Positions 17,453 to 27,777 of a DNA stretch of 64,000 nucleotides are shown here, piece by piece. Position 1 is the first letter of the stretch. Every line of letters starts with the position of its first letter. The position numbers were made by a program, and so were the translations under genes. This stretch comes from Brevundimonas abyssalis TAR-001 (GTDB lineage Bacteria; Pseudomonadota; Alphaproteobacteria; Caulobacterales; Caulobacteraceae): NCBI RefSeq assembly GCF_000466985.1, contig NZ_BATC01000008.1:20103-84102 (forward strand), written 5' to 3'. Below the pieces are notes generated by a model. It was not told the origin of the DNA and did not search any database. It saw only the letters and a program-made list of their open reading frames with translations.

Positions 17453-20400
17453 TCGCCGCCGTCATTCGCGCGTCGGTCCGGGCGCGGATTTTCGTCCTGC
17501 TGGCCGCGCTCGCCCTGCTGGCGGGCGGGCTTTGGGCCGTTCGCAGCACGCCCGTCGACGCCTTGCCGGACCTGTCGGACGTCCAGGTCATCATCCGGAC
17601 AGCCTATCCCGGCCAGGCGCCGCAGATCGTCGAGAACCAGGTCACCTATCCCTTGGCCACGACCATGCTGTCGGTGCCCGGCGCCCGCACGGTGAGGGGC
17701 TATTCGTTCTTCGGCGACAGCTACGTCTATGTCCTGTTCGATGAGGGAACCGATCTCTACTGGGCCCGGTCGCGGGTTCTCGAATACCTCAGCCAGGTCC
17801 AGTCGCGATTGCCCGAGACGGCGAGGCCGGCGCTGGGCCCGGACGCGACGGGGGTGGGCTGGATCTACGAATACGCCCTGGTCGACCGAACCGGCCGGCA
17901 CGATCTGTCCCAGTTGCGCAGCCTGCAGGACTGGTTCCTGCGCTACGAGCTGAAGACCGTGCCCGGCGTGGCCGAGGTCGCCACCATCGGCGGCATGGTC
18001 CGCCAATATCAGGTCGTGCTCGACCCGGTGAAGCTCGCCGCCTTCGGCGTCACCCACCAGGCGGTGGTGGAGGCCATCAGGCAGGGCAACGCCGAGACTG
18101 GCGGCTCCGTGCTCGAGCTGGCGGAAACCGAATACATGGTCCGCGCCAACGGCTACCTGACCGACCTGGACGACTTTCGCGCCGTCCCGATCCGGGCGGC
18201 GGCCGGCGGCGTTCCGGTTCAGCTCGGCGACGTCGCCACGGTCCAGATCGGGCCGGAGATGCGCCGCGGGATCGCCGAGCTGAACGGCGAGGGCGAGGTG
18301 GTCGGCGGGGTTGTGATCCTGCGATCCGGCGGCAATGCGCGGTCCGTCATCGCGGCGGTGCAGGAACGGCTCGAGACGCTCAAGTCGGGCCTGCCGCCCG
18401 GGGTCGAGGTGGTTCCGGTCTACGACCGGTCCGAACTCATCGATCGCGCGATCGAGAACCTCAGCACCAAGCTGATCGAGGAGTTCGTGGTCGTCGCCAT
18501 CGTCTGCGGACTGTTCCTGTGGCACGCCCGCTCGGCGCTGGTCGCGATCCTGACCCTGCCGCTCGGCGTGCTGGCGGCCTTCATCCTGATGCATCTGCAG
18601 GGGGTCAACGCCAACATCATGTCGCTGGGCGGCATCGCCATCGCCATCGGCGCCATGGTCGACGCGGCGGTGGTCATGATCGAGAACGCCCACAAGCACA
18701 TCGAGCGATGGGAACACGATCATCCGGACGACCGGCTTAAGGGCGAGGCGCGCTGGCGGGTGATCACCGAGGCCGCCGTCGAGGTGGGGCCGGCGCTGTT
18801 CCTCAGCCTGGTGATCATCACCCTGTCGTTCGTGCCGGTGTTCACCTTGCAGGCGCAGGAGGGGCGGCTGTTTTCGCCCCTGGCCTTCACCAAGAGCTAC
18901 GCCATGGGGGGGGCGGCCATCCTCTCCATCACCCTCGTGCCGGTGCTGATGGGATTTCTTATCCGCGGACGCATCCCGGCCGAGCACAGCAACCCGATCA
19001 ACCGGGCGCTTGTTTTCGTCTATCGGAGACCGCTCGACTGGGTCTTGCGGCGGCCACGGGCGACCCTGCTGATGGCCCTGATCGCCTTCGCCACCGCCGC
19101 CTGGCCCTTGAGTCAGCTGGGCGGGGAGTTCATGCCGCCGATGGACGAGGGCGATCTGCTGTACATGCCCACCGCGCTGCCGGGCCTGTCGGCCGCCAAG
19201 GCGTCCGAGCTTCTGCAGCAGACCGACCGGATGATCGCGACCGTGCCGGAGGTCGAAAGCGTGTTCGGCAAGGCCGGGCGGGCGGACACCGCCACCGATC
19301 CGGCGCCGCTGGTGATGTTCGAGACGACGATCCGCTTCAAGCCACGCGATGAGTGGCGTCCCGGCATGACGCCGGACCGGCTGGTCGAGGAGCTGGATCG
19401 CGCCGTCCAGGTCCCGGGCCTGACCAACGTCTGGGTGCCTCCGATCCGCAACCGGATCGACATGCTCGCGACCGGCATCAAGAGCCCCATCGGCGTCAAG
19501 GTTTCCGGCGCCGATCTCGCCGAGATCGACCGGATCGCCCAGCAGGTCGCCGACGTCGCCGGCGCTGTTCCGGGCGTCAGCTCCGCCTTCGCCGAGCGTC
19601 TGACCGGCGGCCGCTACATCGACGTCGACATCGACCGCCTAGCGGCCGGCCGGTACGGCCTCAACATCGCCGATGTGCAGTCCATCGTGTCCGGGGCGGT
19701 GGGTGGAGAGACCATCGGCCAGACCGTCGAGGGCGTGGCGCGTTACCCGATCAGCGTGCGCTATCCGCGCGAAATCCGCGACAGCCTGGCGGAGCTTCGG
19801 GCCTTGCCGATCCTGACCCCGTCGGGACAGCAGATCACCCTGGGCTCGGTCGCGTCGCTGGATGTCGCGGACGGCCCGCCGATGCTGAAGTCGGAGAACG
19901 GCCGGCCGACCACCTGGGTCTATATCGACGTTCGCGGCCGCGACCTGGCCTCGGTGGTGGGCGACCTGCAGGCCGCGGTGGCCGACGAGGTGGAGCTGAC
20001 CCCGGGCGTCAGCATCGCCTACTCCGGGCAGTTCGAATATCTCCAGCGCGCGGCGGAGCGGCTGAAGATCGTCGTCCCGGCGACCCTGGCGATCATCTTC
20101 CTGCTGCTCTATCTGACCTTCGGCCGGCTGGACGAGGCGGCGCTGATCATGGCGACCTTGCCGTTCGCCCTGACCGGCGGCGTCTGGACGCTCTACCTGC
20201 TGGACTATCACCAGTCGGTGGCGACCTCGGTCGGCTTCATCGCCTTGGCCGGACTGTCGGCCGAGTTCGGCGTGGTCATGCTGATCTACCTGAAACAGGC
20301 GCTGAAGGCCCGGGGAGACAACCCGGACCGCGCCGCTGTGGAAGCGGCCGTGCGTGAGGGCGCGCTGTTGCGCGTTCGCCCCAAGGCCATGACCGTGGCG

Positions 20401-20583
20401 GTCATCCTCGCCGGCCTGTTCCCGATCCTGATCGGTCACGGGGCCGGATCGGAGATCATGAGCCGCATCGCTGCTCCGGTCATCGGCGGCATGGTGACGG
20501 CGCCTTTGCTGTCCATGCTCGTTATCCCGGCGGGCTATCTGCTGCTCCGGCGGCGCAAACTCGATCAGACCCTTTCAACCTGA
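17449..20583 (+). CDS. cusA: Heavy-metal RND efflux pump, CusA/CzcA family
   Basis: 1044 residues, the usual length of HME-RND transporters that use proton import to push Cu(I)/Ag(I) through the adaptor to the outer-membrane channel. The N-terminus [20 protein letters not shown] is the first helix. The proton-relay helix reads [16 protein letters not shown], with Asp405 and Glu412 matching the numbering of E. coli CusA. Two large periplasmic loops and a second set of helices follow. ATG 17449 overlaps the adaptor stop codon. The copper rather than zinc/cobalt assignment rests on the CusF domains in the adaptor and the next gene. Confidence 0.93.
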   Translation: MIAAVIRASVRARIFVLLAALALLAGGLWAVRSTPVDALPDLSDVQVIIRTAYPGQAPQIVENQVTYPLATTMLSVPGARTVRGYSFFGDSYVYVLFDEGTDLYWARSRVLEYLSQVQSRLPETARPALGPDATGVGWIYEYALVDRTGRHDLSQLRSLQDWFLRYELKTVPGVAEVATIGGMVRQYQVVLDPVKLAAFGVTHQAVVEAIRQGNAETGGSVLELAETEYMVRANGYLTDLDDFRAVPIRAAAGGVPVQLGDVATVQIGPEMRRGIAELNGEGEVVGGVVILRSGGNARSVIAAVQERLETLKSGLPPGVEVVPVYDRSELIDRAIENLSTKLIEEFVVVAIVCGLFLWHARSALVAILTLPLGVLAAFILMHLQGVNANIMSLGGIAIAIGAMVDAAVVMIENAHKHIERWEHDHPDDRLKGEARWRVITEAAVEVGPALFLSLVIITLSFVPVFTLQAQEGRLFSPLAFTKSYAMGGAAILSITLVPVLMGFLIRGRIPAEHSNPINRALVFVYRRPLDWVLRRPRATLLMALIAFATAAWPLSQLGGEFMPPMDEGDLLYMPTALPGLSAAKASELLQQTDRMIATVPEVESVFGKAGRADTATDPAPLVMFETTIRFKPRDEWRPGMTPDRLVEELDRAVQVPGLTNVWVPPIRNRIDMLATGIKSPIGVKVSGADLAEIDRIAQQVADVAGAVPGVSSAFAERLTGGRYIDVDIDRLAAGRYGLNIADVQSIVSGAVGGETIGQTVEGVARYPISVRYPREIRDSLAELRALPILTPSGQQITLGSVASLDVADGPPMLKSENGRPTTWVYIDVRGRDLASVVGDLQAAVADEVELTPGVSIAYSGQFEYLQRAAERLKIVVPATLAIIFLLLYLTFGRLDEAALIMATLPFALTGGVWTLYLLDYHQSVATSVGFIALAGLSAEFGVVMLIYLKQALKARGDNPDRAAVEAAVREGALLRVRPKAMTVAVILAGLFPILIGHGAGSEIMSRIAAPVIGGMVTAPLLSMLVIPAGYLLLRRRKLDQTLST

Positions 20584-20595
20584 GGAGATTTTCCC

Positions 20596-20964
20596 ATGAA
20601 ATACTCATTGATCCTGGCGACGGGTATGGCGCTCGGCCTGGCGGCTTGCAACCAACCGCAGGAGACGCTGGCCTCGACCGAAGAGCCAGCGACGGGAGAA
20701 GCTGACGTAGCGACTATACCGATGACGGCTGACGCCGGCGCGCAGACCGGGACCGGGACCGGCGTAGTCACCGCCATTGACCCGGACGCCGGCACGATAA
20801 CCGTCGATCATGGACCTATCCCCGGCGTCGGCTGGCCGGCGATGACCATGCGCTTCACCGCTTCGCCCGCCGTAGCGGAATCCGCCGAGACAGGCGAGCG
20901 CATCGCGTTCGATGTCTCCGTCCGCGACGGCGTCAACGAGATCACGGCCATTCGACCCGAGTGA
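20596..20964 (+). CDS. CusF-like periplasmic copper-binding lipoprotein
   Basis: 122 residues. A lipobox (MALGLAAC) directs it to the membrane, and a linker precedes a CusF-type OB-fold domain (GTITVDHGPIPGVGWPAMTM). The Trp and Met ligands match the metal site of CusF, which carries Cu(I)/Ag(I) to the pump. It follows cusA by 12 bases with GAGGAG upstream of the ATG, so it is part of the operon and is a second CusF domain in addition to the one fused to the adaptor. Confidence 0.88.
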   Translation: MKYSLILATGMALGLAACNQPQETLASTEEPATGEADVATIPMTADAGAQTGTGTGVVTAIDPDAGTITVDHGPIPGVGWPAMTMRFTASPAVAESAETGERIAFDVSVRDGVNEITAIRPE

Positions 20965-21074
20965 CGTCGACCGGCCCGTTGGGCCGAAGGTTCGGCAATA
21001 GGCCGGTCGCCCAAATCGATCTGAGGGAACCTTGACGCAGACTTGCGGACTTTAGTCTACGAGGAGGCTTAACC

Positions 21075-21200
21075 ATGATGAACGGTATGATGGATGCCGG
21101 CTCGATGATGAGCGGTATGGGGCTGGTAGGACTACTGGTCGTCATCGCCCTGATTCTCGCCATAGCTTGCTTGATCAAATATTTGTTCAGCAGGCGTTGA
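21075..21200 (+). CDS. 41-residue Met-rich single-span membrane protein
   Basis: A short frame from ATG 21,075 to TGA 21,200 preceded by GAGGAGG. The first 16 residues hold seven methionines (MMNGMMDAGSMMSGMG); a hydrophobic span of about 20 residues follows and the protein ends KYLFSRR, giving a Met-rich face outside and a basic tail inside. Its stop overlaps the ATG of the next gene by one base (TGATG), which argues for coupled translation. Met-rich periplasmic ends bind Cu(I), so it may assist the pump; this is inference. I know no named family for it. Confidence 0.75.
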   Translation: MMNGMMDAGSMMSGMGLVGLLVVIALILAIACLIKYLFSRR

Positions 21201-23744
21201 TGGCGACCTCTGCCAAAACCCCCGAGACGGTCATCGTCACCGGTTCCAGCGGATTTATCGGCTCGGCTCTGGTCGAGCGGCTGGCCAAGCGCTTCAGGGT
21301 CATCGGCTTCGATCGGGACATGCCGCCCCATCCGCCGGCCGAGGCGGAATGCGTGTGCATCGATCTCACCGACGACGCCAGCGTCAAGGCCGCCTTCGAT
21401 CGCGTCCGCGCCGGGTACGGCAAGCAGATCGCGTCCGTGGTCCACCTCGCGGCCTTCTTTGACCTCAGCGGGGACCCTGACCCCCGCTACGAGGCAGTCA
21501 CGGTCCGAGGCACGGAGCGCATGCTCGAAGCGTTGAAGGCCTTCACGCCGAGCAGTTCGTCTTCTCCAGCACTATGCTAGTTCACCAAGCCACGGAGCGT
21601 GGACGTCCCATCGACGAGGCGGCGTCTCTGAGCGCCGCCTTGCCGTACCGGGAGTCCAAAATTCTCGCTGAAGCCCTCGTCCGCGAGAAGCGAGGCCGGA
21701 TTCCGGCCGTTTTCCTGCGCCCGGCGGGCGTTTATGACGACGGCGGCCACTCGGCGTTCCTCGCCCAACAGATAGCGCGCATCTACGAACGGCGCCTGAG
21801 TTCGCACGTCTATCCGGGCGACCTCGCCACGGGACAACCTTCGTTGCACTTGGAAGACCTGCTCGACGCCATCGAGCGGGTGATCGACCGGCGACGCGAT
21901 CTGCCGACAGAGTTCCCGGTCCTACTCGGCGAGGCCGACGTCATGACCTATGACGAACTGCAGCGCGACCTCGGCCGCTTGATCCACGACGAAGCTTGGG
22001 CAACTCACACCATTCCGAAGACGGCCGCCAAGGCAGGCGTTTGGGCGGAGACCGTTCTAGATGAAGACGCTTTCATCCGCCCCTGGATGGTCGACATCTC
22101 CGACGACCACTACGAACTGGATCTGACCGCGGCGCGAACCCACCTGGGCTGGTCGTCCAGACACAGCCTTCGCCAGAGTCTTCCGGACATCGTTGCGGGC
22201 CTTAAGGCCGATCCGTTCGCCTGGTATCGCGCCAACAAGCTAAACGCGGCCCGTGTGGCGGACGACAAGGCCGAAGTCGCCGCGTCGGAGACGCACGCCA
22301 TCCCGCCCGAACAGCACCGGGCGATGCTGTCCGATCACGCCCGGTCAATGCAGGGCATGCATTTCAGCATGCTCTGGGTGCATTGGCTGACCATGGGACT
22401 GGGTCTCTGGCTGGCCACGGCGCCTTTCGTTTTCGGCGTCTTCGACCAAACCGAGTTTTCCTCCGCCGTACAGTCCGTCACCGAAGATCGCGGCCTGTGG
22501 CCGGCGGCTTTCAGAAATACGCTGACGGGCTGGAACGACGTGATCTGCGGCGGACTGATCATGGTGTTCGCCGCCTTCTCCATGTCTCCCCGGAACGGCT
22601 GGGCGCAGTGGGCCAATGCCGTCATCGGCGTCTGGCTGCTGGGCGCCGGGATCCTGTTCTGGGCGCCGAGCGCGGCGGTCTACAGCAACGACATGCTCGT
22701 CGGCGCCCTTGTCGTCGCCCTCACCCTCCTCATTCCGATGATGCCCGGAATGAGCATGGAGGGTATGATGGACGAGACCGACACGCCGCCGGGCTGGACC
22801 TACTGTCCATCGACCTATCTGCAGCGCATCCCGATCATCGCCCTGGGCGTGGTCGGCTGGTGCTAGCCAGAATTCTGACGGCCTATCAGCTCGGCCACGT
22901 CGACAATGTGTGGGAGCCGTTCTTCGAGGCGCCTGGGCCCCTCAACGGAACGGAACACATCATCACCTCGGCGATGTCCAAGGCCTGGCCGGTCGCCGAC
23001 GGCGGCGTGGGCGCCATCACCTACATGGCCGAGATACTGATGGGTGCCATGGGCGGACGGGCGCGGTGGCGGACCATGCCGTGGATGGTGGTGCTGTTCG
23101 GCATCGTCGTCGTGCCCTTGGGTGTGGTCAGCATCTACTTCATCATCATGCAGCCGATCGCCATAGGAACCTACTGCACGATCTGTCTGCTCGCGGCAGC
23201 GGCGATGCTGATCATGATCCCCTATTCGCTGGATGAACTCGTGGCGATGGGTCAGTTCCTGGTCCTGAACACGCGGCGCGGACGACCTTTCTGGCGAGCC
23301 TTCTTCCGAGGCGACGCCCTGCCTGGCGGAACGGTCGACAAGCGGCCGGGCTTTTCCGATGGCTGGGGACGGGCGACCGCTTCCGCTTTGCGGGGCGCGA
23401 CGCTTCCGTGGACCCTCGTGGTCAGCGCAGGGCTGGGCGTCTGGCTGATGCTCTCAAGGCTGGTTTTGGGCACAGAACCGCCCCTAGCGGACACGGATCA
23501 TCTGATCGGAGCCCTGGTGGTCACGGTCTCCGTCATCGCGATGGCCGAAGTCGGACGTCCCCTCCGCTTCCTAAACATAGGCTTTGCCGCATGGCTGATC
23601 GCCTCGCCTTGGATGATAGACGGCGGATCCTTGGCAGGAACCTTCTCGAACCAGATCGTCGGACTGACGATCCTGGCGCTCAGTTTGCCGCGAGGGCGGC
23701 GGAGTCAGGAGCACTACGGTTCTTGGGATCGGTTCATCGTCTGA
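21200..23744 (+). pseudogene. Fused NAD-epimerase / SPW / VKOR-like membrane protein, broken by two frameshifts
   Basis: Three consecutive frames form one protein of about 848 residues. Residues from ATG 21,200 have the Rossmann motif VTGSSGFIGSALVERL of extended short-chain dehydrogenases; the epimerase domain resumes in the next frame as EQFVFSSTMLVH and runs to about 22,250. Then comes an SPW-type two-helix membrane repeat, a VKOR-like four-helix segment with the cysteine pair in YCTICLLAAAAM (about 23,175), and a second SPW repeat. One base is missing near 21,545 and one near 22,858 (the SPW frame ends GWC-stop, the next frame continues VLARILTAYQLGHVD). Intact fusions of this kind are known in proteobacteria beside metal-resistance genes; their reaction is not established. 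Either the gene is dead or the assembly has lost two bases. Confidence 0.8.
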
Positions 23745-23979
23745 ACGGCTACGCGGATACGATCGGCTTGGCTTATGATCTGCATGGTCGGCGATCCTTG
23801 AGCGCTCGCCGCTAGGACCAGGTCCGATCTACATCTGGCGATTCACGCGGTCAGAGATGCTGATTCATAGTTCTCCGCAGGGCGGACTGTCAGACACGGT
23901 CGCGAGGAGCAGTAGCATGGGCATCATGATCCGGGTTCCAGCTTATTCGGGAAGCCAAGCGGTTGGACTGCGGTCGTTC

Positions 23980-24393
23980 TCAGTGTTGTGACGGGCTGAT
24001 CGTTGCGGCGGCATCGCGGCAGGCCTGCTCGCAACGCCGACATTCCTCGGCGCAGATACGGCAGTGTTCATGCATGTCGGCGTGCTTCTCGCATTCGACG
24101 GCGCAATCGGCGCAGGCCTCGGCGCAGGTTTCGAGCATGCGTTTGATCAGGGCTTCGTTGCTGCCGGTGCGACGCGCAGCGATGCCGGCTGTGGCCAGGC
24201 AGACATCGGCGCAGTCGAGATTTAGGCGGATGCACTGGGTGAGATCCTTGACCATCTCCTCGGCGAGGCAGGCGTCGGCGCAGATGTGGCACACGGCGGC
24301 GCAGCCGTAAGCCGCCTCGATCGCGCGAACGAGACTGTCGTTGACGCCGCCGCGCACGTCGGGATGGGTCCTGATCATGGGCTGGATTTGCAT
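23980..24393 (-). CDS. Four-helix-bundle Cys-rich copper-storage-like protein, second copy
   Basis: 137 residues, close paralogue of the product at 13,513-14,004: the first 25 residues differ at only a few positions and the Cys pattern (CAAVCHICADACLAEE, LDCADVCLA, CAEACADCAVECEKH, CRICAEECRRCEQAC) is the same. It lacks the long tail of the first copy and ends cleanly. No export signal. GGAGG precedes ATG 24,393. The two copies flank the copper efflux operon in the same orientation. Confidence 0.88.
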   Translation of the reverse strand: MQIQPMIRTHPDVRGGVNDSLVRAIEAAYGCAAVCHICADACLAEEMVKDLTQCIRLNLDCADVCLATAGIAARRTGSNEALIKRMLETCAEACADCAVECEKHADMHEHCRICAEECRRCEQACRDAAATISPSQH

Positions 24394-24539
24394 CGGAGGG
24401 CTCCTTGGGGTGATCGAAGAGCAACCCCAGAGCCGCGACGATGTTCCGAACTGTGAAGCCTCGAAAGCGCCGTCGCTAGGCTCGGGACTGGCGAAGCAGT
24501 GGTGAGAATGCCGCCTGCGATTACTGCGATCGCACCGGG

Positions 24540-24680
24540 ATGACCGAGACGATCGCCCGACTTGTGGATCGGTTGGAGGCGAAGTTCGACCAGCATTTCG
24601 AGCGAGTCCAACGAACCCTTCTGATCTGTGATGTGGGTCTATGGCGCGAAGACGCCGCCCGTTTCCGGGCGGCGCTCTGA
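24540..24680 (+). CDS. Possible 46-residue coiled-coil protein
   Basis: A short frame with a helical, non-shadow-like translation (MTETIARLVDRLEAKFDQHF). It ends inside a perfect hairpin, GCCGCCCG and CGGGCGGC (24,655-24,674), which could instead be a terminator-like structure in the 379-base gap between the copper-storage gene and parB. No ribosome site stands out and I recognise no family, so it may be chance. The rest of the gap shows nothing I can support. Confidence 0.3.
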   Translation: MTETIARLVDRLEAKFDQHFERVQRTLLICDVGLWREDAARFRAAL

Positions 24681-24772
24681 GATGATTCCGCGAGCGACGC
24701 GTCAGCGTCGCGAGCGCCGGGCCAAGCTCTGTCGGGCAATCGGGGCCGCCGAAGCGGCCCCGACGCTAGGGC

Positions 24773-26791
24773 CTATTCCGCCGCGAACGGATAGGCGTCC
24801 TCGTTCGGAGATGCGGCCTCTTCTCCGGCGTCCGCGACTTGCGGCGGCGCCGTGCGAAGCAGCGGCGGCAACCAGCCCTTGCCCGCGATCAGCGTTTCCG
24901 CCGCCTCGGCCATGTCGGCCTTCTTCATTCCGGCGAGACGGTCGGCGTCGGTCTTGGAAACGCCTTCCTCCACCGCCTCCATTACCCGCGCCTTGGACAC
25001 CCGACCGAAGTAGGAGGCGGCGGTCGCCGTCCACGTCCCGGTCATGTCCAGACCCAAAGCGGTCGCCAGCGTCTCGGCCTGGGCCCAGGCGCCGGGGCGC
25101 CGGTCGTGCGGGTCGCGCACGGCGTTGACCCCCAGCGAGGCGCAATGGGCCAGGAGGTCCAACAGGTCCGAACCGGACATATCGACCAGCACCGCCCACA
25201 GGTCGCGCGCCTCGTTCGGCAGACGCGTGGCCCAAGCCTCGCTCCGGTCGGCGATGCGCCGTCCGGCTGGGCCTTCGCAGACGCCCGGCGCGAACCGCTC
25301 CAGCCCGGTCAGGCTCAACCGCAACTGAAGGACCGTCGGCTGGTCGTAGGGCGGATAGAAGACCTGCAAGGCGAAGGCGTGAACCACCACGGTCAGGGCC
25401 ATGCTCGCATCCGCCGCCAAGGCGTCCCTCAAGCCCGCCGTGCGGTGGGCCGTCAGGTCCAGCACCAGCTTCTCGGACAGGGGCGCCAAGCCCTCGTCCG
25501 CCTCCGCCGCGCCGCTGGCGACCCCGCTGGTCGCGGGGGCCGTGGCCTCCGCGTCACCGGCGTCTTCGCGGCCCTGCTCCGGGGCCTCGTCCTCCGGCTC
25601 CGGCAGGGCGTCCTCCAGCCGGACCAGCCCGCGCTCGAACCGGGCCACGCCGTCATGGCTCAGCGTGACGATCACGCCGGAGCGGGCCAGATCGTCGGGC
25701 CGGTAGGCATGGTCGTCGCCGAAGGCCTGCAAGGCCGCGTCGATCTCCTCCAGCCGGGCGTCCACTTCGGGCGGCAGCACCTCGGCGGAATCGTTGTCGC
25801 TGATGAGGCGGTCATACTCCTCGGCCAAGGCCGTCATCGCCGCCTCGTCCTCGGGGGACCGCTCGACTTTTTCGGGATAGACCCGGCCCAGGCCGAGGCC
25901 GTGCGGGAAATCCGGATAGGCCTCGGCCCATTTCCAGCCCTCGCGCTCGCGGACCTCCTCGGCCAGCCCATCCAGCTTGCCGATGACCAGCCGGTCCAGC
26001 AGGGACGCGTCCTCCAGCCAGCCGCCGCCGTCCTCGGTGAACAGGTCGCGCAGCACCGCCCCGCCCGCCTCGGCGTAGGCCTCGACGCCGACGAAACGGG
26101 CGCGGGGGTCGTCGGCCCGGACCTTGGTTTCGGTCATGACGCGGCGAATGGCGTAGGCGGGCGTATGCGGCCCGATCATGCCCAACACCTGCTCCTGCCG
26201 GTCGTGGTCCTCGCTGACGGCGAACGCCATCAACTGTTCCAAGGTCAGCCCGCCCTCGCGGTAGGTCTGCATCAAGGCCGGGGCCACCGCGCCCAGCCGC
26301 AGCCTTTGACGCACCACATGGGCCGACACCCCGAACCGGGCGCCGATCTCCTCGGCGCCGTAGCCCCTTTCCTCGGCCAGCCGCTTGAACGCCTCGAACT
26401 GGTCGGCGGGATGCATGTCAGCGCGGGTGACGTTCTCGTCGAGGCTGATCTCGTGGGCGTCGTTCTCGGCGTCCACGATGCAGCGCACCGGATAGGTCCG
26501 CTTGATCGCCTTGCGCTTGGCCAGCAGCCGCAGCCCCAGCCGACGCCCCTCGCCGATGGTGACGAGGTAGGCGCCGGTCGGGGCGCCCTCGCCGTTCCGC
26601 TCGATCTCGACCACGGGCGGCTGCAACACCCCCTTGGCCTTGATGGAAGCGGCGAAGGCCTCGATGGTGGCCGGGCTGTGCGGGGTCTTGCGGGCGTTCT
26701 TGTCCGACGCCTTGAGCCGGTTGAGCGGCACGATGATCTCGGCGCCGTGTTGCGGCTCGGTCGCGGCGGTTTGGGTGGATTGGGTCGTCAT
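24773..26791 (-). CDS. Large ParB/RepB/Spo0J-family protein
   Basis: 672 residues. The N-terminal ParB nuclease-like/CTP-binding domain begins IIVPLNRLKASDKNARKTP and includes VTIGEGRRLGLRLL and the conserved ISLDENVTRADMHPADQFEAF. A helix-turn-helix follows (YGAEEIGARFGVSAHVVRQRL). The long, acidic C-terminal half has no motif I can name. Such large ParB proteins are carried by alphaproteobacterial plasmids and integrative elements, usually without ParA, as here; they may act in maintenance or gene control. AAAGGAGG precedes ATG 26,791. Confidence 0.87.
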   Translation of the reverse strand: MTTQSTQTAATEPQHGAEIIVPLNRLKASDKNARKTPHSPATIEAFAASIKAKGVLQPPVVEIERNGEGAPTGAYLVTIGEGRRLGLRLLAKRKAIKRTYPVRCIVDAENDAHEISLDENVTRADMHPADQFEAFKRLAEERGYGAEEIGARFGVSAHVVRQRLRLGAVAPALMQTYREGGLTLEQLMAFAVSEDHDRQEQVLGMIGPHTPAYAIRRVMTETKVRADDPRARFVGVEAYAEAGGAVLRDLFTEDGGGWLEDASLLDRLVIGKLDGLAEEVREREGWKWAEAYPDFPHGLGLGRVYPEKVERSPEDEAAMTALAEEYDRLISDNDSAEVLPPEVDARLEEIDAALQAFGDDHAYRPDDLARSGVIVTLSHDGVARFERGLVRLEDALPEPEDEAPEQGREDAGDAEATAPATSGVASGAAEADEGLAPLSEKLVLDLTAHRTAGLRDALAADASMALTVVVHAFALQVFYPPYDQPTVLQLRLSLTGLERFAPGVCEGPAGRRIADRSEAWATRLPNEARDLWAVLVDMSGSDLLDLLAHCASLGVNAVRDPHDRRPGAWAQAETLATALGLDMTGTWTATAASYFGRVSKARVMEAVEEGVSKTDADRLAGMKKADMAEAAETLIAGKGWLPPLLRTAPPQVADAGEEAASPNEDAYPFAAE

Positions 26792-27079
26792 GTCTGCCTC
26801 CTTTGGGCATGGGTTGCAGGCACGCGAACTGCGCGCCTGAAACCCTGCCCCTCGGCGAGAGCGGGGTAGCAAAGGCCAGGGCGGACCGGCCGGAGGGGGA
26901 TCGCCCGGCCTGCACAAGCCTGATCTCAATGACGATGATGATGATCATGACCGGCGCGGAAGGTCGGGGAGACCGGCCGGTCCGGCGCCGGAGGCGCTTC
27001 ACCCTGGCCTGCGCGAGGGCGGAGCCCTTAGCGCTTCCTTGTTTACAAAGTCGTGTCCAGCTTACTTTCGCGGAGTTAG

Positions 27080-27109
27080 TTGACGAATCATCCAGTTTGC
27101 CCATTATGG
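27080..27109 (+). promoter_or_regulatory. Candidate promoter for the unknown/ImmA pair
   Basis: TTGACG (27,080-27,085) and TTATGG (27,104-27,109) with an 18-base spacer, just upstream of ATG 27,132. This AT-richer patch lies in the otherwise GC-rich 340-base space between parB and the next gene, where I see no other feature. Confidence 0.4.
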
Positions 27110-27131
27110 CTTTGCAGGCTTGGAGCTCCGC

Positions 27132-27725
27132 ATGACCCCTTGGGAACATCACACCGCCCTCACCCGCGATCGTCTGATCACGATCGGGAAACTGATCGAG
27201 CGCGGCCGTAACGACGCCCTGGATCGCTTCGACGCGAGCGCGGGCTGCACGGGATGGACCCTCGGCTGCGAGGCCTTCGCCTTCCAGAAGCACCAGATCG
27301 AAGCGACGGCGCCCGACGTCGACTGGCTGGAGATCCTGAATCCGACGATGCAGTTCGTGTTCAGCGTGGGCGGCGTGCCGATCCGATTCTATCGAGGCGA
27401 GCCGGACGATCCGAACGCGCGGACCCTGAAGCAGACCTTCTCGGAACTTCAGCAGCTGAGCCTTTTCGGCGCCGATGAACTGGTCAAATTGACCTCCGAG
27501 CCCCTGTACCGTTTCGCGATCGAGACCGATCTGGACGGCGCGATCACGGCCGTGACCTTCGTGGTGCTGGCGGGCGATACGCCGGTGCTGACCTGGCAGG
27601 TGCCGCTGGACGAAGCGGTGACCAAGGTGTCGCCGCTCTGGGTCGCGGGCAGCGAGGGCGTCGATCTGCCTGCGCCCGCCGTCGGAATCGCGGCAAGGAA
27701 GCAGAAAGACGGGACGACCGAATGA
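27132..27725 (+). CDS. Unknown protein upstream of an XRE-ImmA/IrrE gene
   Basis: 197 residues, acidic, no signal peptide or membrane span. The start (TPWEHHTALTRDRLITIGKL) is helical; the middle, with FVFSVGGVPIRFYRGEPDD and a run of short strands, looks like an alpha/beta domain. I do not recognise the family. It is 52 bases upstream of the XRE-ImmA gene and probably shares its transcript. In comparable two-gene units the upstream gene may be the target or partner of the ImmA-type protease. ATG 27,132 is used; a TTG at 27,120 is an alternative. Confidence 0.7.
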   Translation: MTPWEHHTALTRDRLITIGKLIERGRNDALDRFDASAGCTGWTLGCEAFAFQKHQIEATAPDVDWLEILNPTMQFVFSVGGVPIRFYRGEPDDPNARTLKQTFSELQQLSLFGADELVKLTSEPLYRFAIETDLDGAITAVTFVVLAGDTPVLTWQVPLDEAVTKVSPLWVAGSEGVDLPAPAVGIAARKQKDGTTE

Positions 27726-27777
27726 TCGGCCGATCCGCACGGATCTGGGTGGGGGGCGGTCGCTAGACCGGCCAGTC

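Noticed and set aside
17353..18987. 544-codon minus-strand frame inside cusA
   Set aside because: Antisense shadow of a GC-rich gene; rich in His, Arg and Asp with no domain sense.
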